Assembly (NCBI GenBank): GCA_041595875.1
Contig: JBFHJN010000097.1
Coordinates: 1-6,992, forward strand
Reading direction: 5' to 3'
DNA from: UBA2279 sp041595875
GTDB taxonomy: Bacteria; Actinomycetota; Coriobacteriia; Anaerosomatales; Anaerosomataceae
Length of the DNA stretch: 6,992 bases
Translations under genes and position numbers: made by a program
Shown: positions 6,083 to 6,992 of the stretch, one piece after another
Layout of the letters: each line of letters opens with the position of its first letter
Numbering within the stretch: the first letter of the stretch is position 1
Notes under the pieces: model-generated
What the model was told of the DNA's origin: nothing
The model's input: the letters and a program-made list of their open reading frames with translations, nothing else
Databases searched by the model: none

Positions 6083-6193
6083 TCAGCTGCGGCGTCGCCT
6101 CTTTCTTCGGCGTCCGTGCCGCGCCCACCGTCGTGCCATAGCCGGCTTGTTGGCGAACATCCAGCGCCGCTGGCGCGCCGACTTGAAGGGCAT
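6083..6193 (-). CDS. Small Arg-rich conserved phage protein (KSxxQRRWMFANKP type)
   Basis: A 36-residue product beginning MPFKSARQRRWMFANKP and continuing AMARRWARHGRR to an Arg/Lys tail. The pattern KS.aQrr.MFa..P.mA.rWa.h is one I recognise from many short phage and prophage proteins of unknown function that often sit near structural genes; this is recall, not a search. About half of the residues are Arg or Lys, so nucleic-acid binding is plausible but unproven. ATG 6193 shares one base with the stop of the upstream structural gene (TGATG), and no Shine-Dalgarno sequence is seen, which suggests translation by re-initiation. The protein may be shorter than usual for the family, because the family often continues past the TP segment that is replaced here by the Arg-rich end. 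Confidence 0.7.
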   Translation of the reverse strand: MPFKSARQRRWMFANKPAMARRWARHGRRRKRRRRS

Positions 6194-6552
6194 CAGGGAG
6201 CCACGTAGTCCACTGCAGGATACACGTAGAACCGGATCACGTCCGACTTGTAGGTGTTGCCACCCTTGGTGGCCACGAACTGCGCGCGAAACATCCCCGG
6301 GGTGTCAAAGTCGGCCGCCACCCACGTGTAGCGAATCTGTCCGTTGGGACCGTCAAAGACGTCGACCGTCCCCGCGCCCGCCGCCTGCATGCCGGTGGCG
6401 CAGTCCAGGATGTTGAAGGCCACCGCCGCCCCGTCAAGGTCGATTGGCTGGTCGAGGTAGTCGTTGAACCCGTAGATCAGCTGGTCTGGCACCTCACCGG
6501 TGGCAAAGTTGCCCAGGTCGATGGTGGTTGGTACCCCGATTACTGCGGCCAT
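6193..6552 (-). CDS. Small phage structural protein, BppU-N/Ig-like beta-sandwich
   Basis: A 119-residue protein without signal peptide or membrane segment. Its layout matches the short Ig-like domains found in phage baseplate and tail proteins (BppU N-terminal type): a first strand with TTIDLGNF, a loop LDQPIDLDGAAVAFNIL 33-49, a middle segment TVDVFDGPNGQIRYTWVAADFDTPGMF 62-88 where NGQIRYTW and DTPGMFRAQF are the typical paired strands, and an end strand SDVIRFYVYP 103-112. Such proteins form small hubs or accessory parts of tails; the exact place cannot be told. ATG 6552 has GAGGAG 5 bases upstream and overlaps the end of the preceding frame by 13 bases, so it belongs to the same transcript. 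The domain call rests on pattern resemblance only. Confidence 0.65.
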   Translation of the reverse strand: MAAVIGVPTTIDLGNFATGEVPDQLIYGFNDYLDQPIDLDGAAVAFNILDCATGMQAAGAGTVDVFDGPNGQIRYTWVAADFDTPGMFRAQFVATKGGNTYKSDVIRFYVYPAVDYVAP

Positions 6553-6992
6553 CCTCGCTCCTCTCCGACCACCAGTGTCACCGGTTCCTGTCCCACCAGC
6601 GCGCCGTTTGTTAGCTCTGTGATCGTACCCTGCCCGTGGGCACGACGATCAAGTACCCAGATCGCCCGGACCAGCTGCCCGATGAGCCGCACAATCCAGT
6701 CCACGGCAGTTCCGGCAGACGCCGCGGCGCTCCAGACGAGCACCGCCGCCCCGGCTACCAGCAGCGACCACGACCCTGCCGTGGCGGTAGCCGATGCTGC
6801 GGTCCAGACCAAGGTGACCGCCGCCGAGACCAGCAACCAAGCACCCGCTGCGGCCGTAGAGGCTGCGCCCGACCACACCAGTGCGGCCGCACCGGCGACG
6901 TGGGGCGCCGCCATCGACGTGCCGTTCTTGTAGCCGTGGGTGTTGTCCGGGACCGACGAGAAGATGTTGACGCCGGGAGCGGCGATGTCGAC
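6540..6992 (-). CDS. Chimeric open frame: subtilisin-like protease active-site segment joined to an Ala/Trp-repeat phage protein (5' end outside window)
   Basis: The frame is open at the right edge. Its first 34 codons (6992-6891) encode VDIAAPGVNIFSSVP, a variable stretch, and NGTSMAAPHVAG, the unmistakable nucleophile region of S8 subtilases; the Ser of GTSMAAPH is the catalytic serine. A native subtilase would continue with a helix and 20 to 60 more residues. Instead, from about residue 35 the product becomes Ala/Trp-rich repeats and then a short end (GTITELTNGALVGQEP) before TAA 6540-6542. Codon use also shifts: 32 of the first 34 codons end in G or C against 25 of the next 34. The Met of GTSM (6914) is not a gene start. 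The 3' part, which overlaps the BppU-like gene by 13 bases, belongs to the phage and its own start is lost. An assembly chimera is likely; a real fusion is the alternative. Confidence 0.7.
   Translation of the reverse strand, partial: VDIAAPGVNIFSSVPDNTHGYKNGTSMAAPHVAGAAALVWSGAASTAAAGAWLLVSAAVTLVWTAASATATAGSWSLLVAGAAVLVWSAAASAGTAVDWIVRLIGQLVRAIWVLDRRAHGQGTITELTNGALVGQEPVTLVVGEERGWPQ
6651..6890 (-). repeat. Protein-level tandem repeat, about 12 residues, marked by evenly spaced Trp
   Basis: Within the frame ending at 6540, seven Trp residues recur at steps of 12, 11, 12, 12, 12 and 13. The units pair into longer copies that resemble each other: ALVWSGAAST, TLVWTAASAT and VLVWSAAASA, each followed about 12 residues later by GAWLLV, GSWSLLV or VDWIVRLI. 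The DNA copies have diverged, so the repeat is old at the protein level. Short hydrophobic Leu/Trp repeats of this kind occur, as I recall, in some phage tail proteins and could build a repetitive beta-fold; membrane insertion is a second option. Confidence 0.6.
6870..6895. other. Right chimeric junction (subtilase / phage repeat protein)
   Basis: The subtilase motif continues clearly to HVAG (base 6891), and AAALVWS (6890-6870) fits both a subtilase and the downstream repeat AAVLVWS. This shared stretch makes the join look like one made through local similarity. Codon third-position GC drops just downstream. Confidence 0.6.

Noticed and set aside
6883..6890. NotI-type palindrome GCGGCCGC at the subtilase junction, and GTCGAC at the window end
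   Set aside because: A cloning scar was considered, but such sites are expected by chance in Ala-rich, GC-rich coding DNA and no vector sequence is seen.
6912..6914. ATG 6914 as the start of a 124-residue protein
   Set aside because: This Met follows the catalytic Ser in the subtilase motif GTSMAAPH, and the frame stays open to the window edge with subtilase sequence.
1..6992. CRISPR arrays, tRNA or rRNA genes, insertion sequences, integrase, attachment repeats
   Set aside because: None was seen on either strand; there are no direct DNA repeats with spacers and no transposase or recombinase motifs.

Overview
This window looks like a piece of a tailed double-stranded DNA phage (or a prophage or metagenomic phage contig) that infects a high-GC bacterium. 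The evidence is a tightly packed run of genes, all on the minus strand, with 1 to 14 base overlaps. The run holds a phage-type replication and nucleotide module and, at its upstream end, a small structural module. The host genus cannot be named from the sequence. GC-rich codons and strong purine-rich ribosome binding sites fit an actinobacterial or similar host.

Reading in the direction of transcription (right to left): (a) 6992-6540, an open frame that starts as the active-site segment of a subtilisin-like protease and then turns into an Ala/Trp-rich repeat protein; (b) 6552-6193, a small beta-sandwich (BppU-N/Ig-like) phage structural protein; (c) 6193-6083, a 36-residue Arg-rich phage microprotein; (d) about 65 bases of intergenic DNA with a 7-bp inverted repeat; (e) 6017-5025, a P-loop nucleotide kinase fused to a uracil-DNA-glycosylase-like domain; (f) 5025-4198, a thymidylate synthase superfamily enzyme with the Asp that marks dCMP hydroxymethylases; (g) 4201-3704, dCMP deaminase; (h) 3717-1984, a family A DNA polymerase with 3'-5' exonuclease; (i) 1991-1542, a RuvC-like resolvase; (j) 1534-1367, a possible 55-residue small protein; (k) 1380 leftwards, an SNF2 helicase that loses its C-terminal half near base 110.

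Read together, genes e to k form a replication and precursor-supply operon. One enzyme would hydroxymethylate a pyrimidine nucleotide (probably dCMP), the linked kinase could lift the product towards the triphosphate, dCMP deaminase would supply dUMP, PolA would copy the DNA, and the resolvase and helicase would process junctions. The most interesting candidate system is the hydroxymethylase plus kinase-UDG fusion, which suggests the phage carries modified cytosine. This is inference from motifs.

Both ends of the window are odd. Bases 1 to about 110 encode the C-terminus of a sensor histidine kinase on the plus strand and cut into the SNF2 gene. Bases about 6890 to 6992 encode the catalytic serine segment of a subtilase joined in frame to a phage repeat protein. 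Both look like chimeric junctions, from assembly, amplification or real recombination, and should be checked before any biology is built on them.
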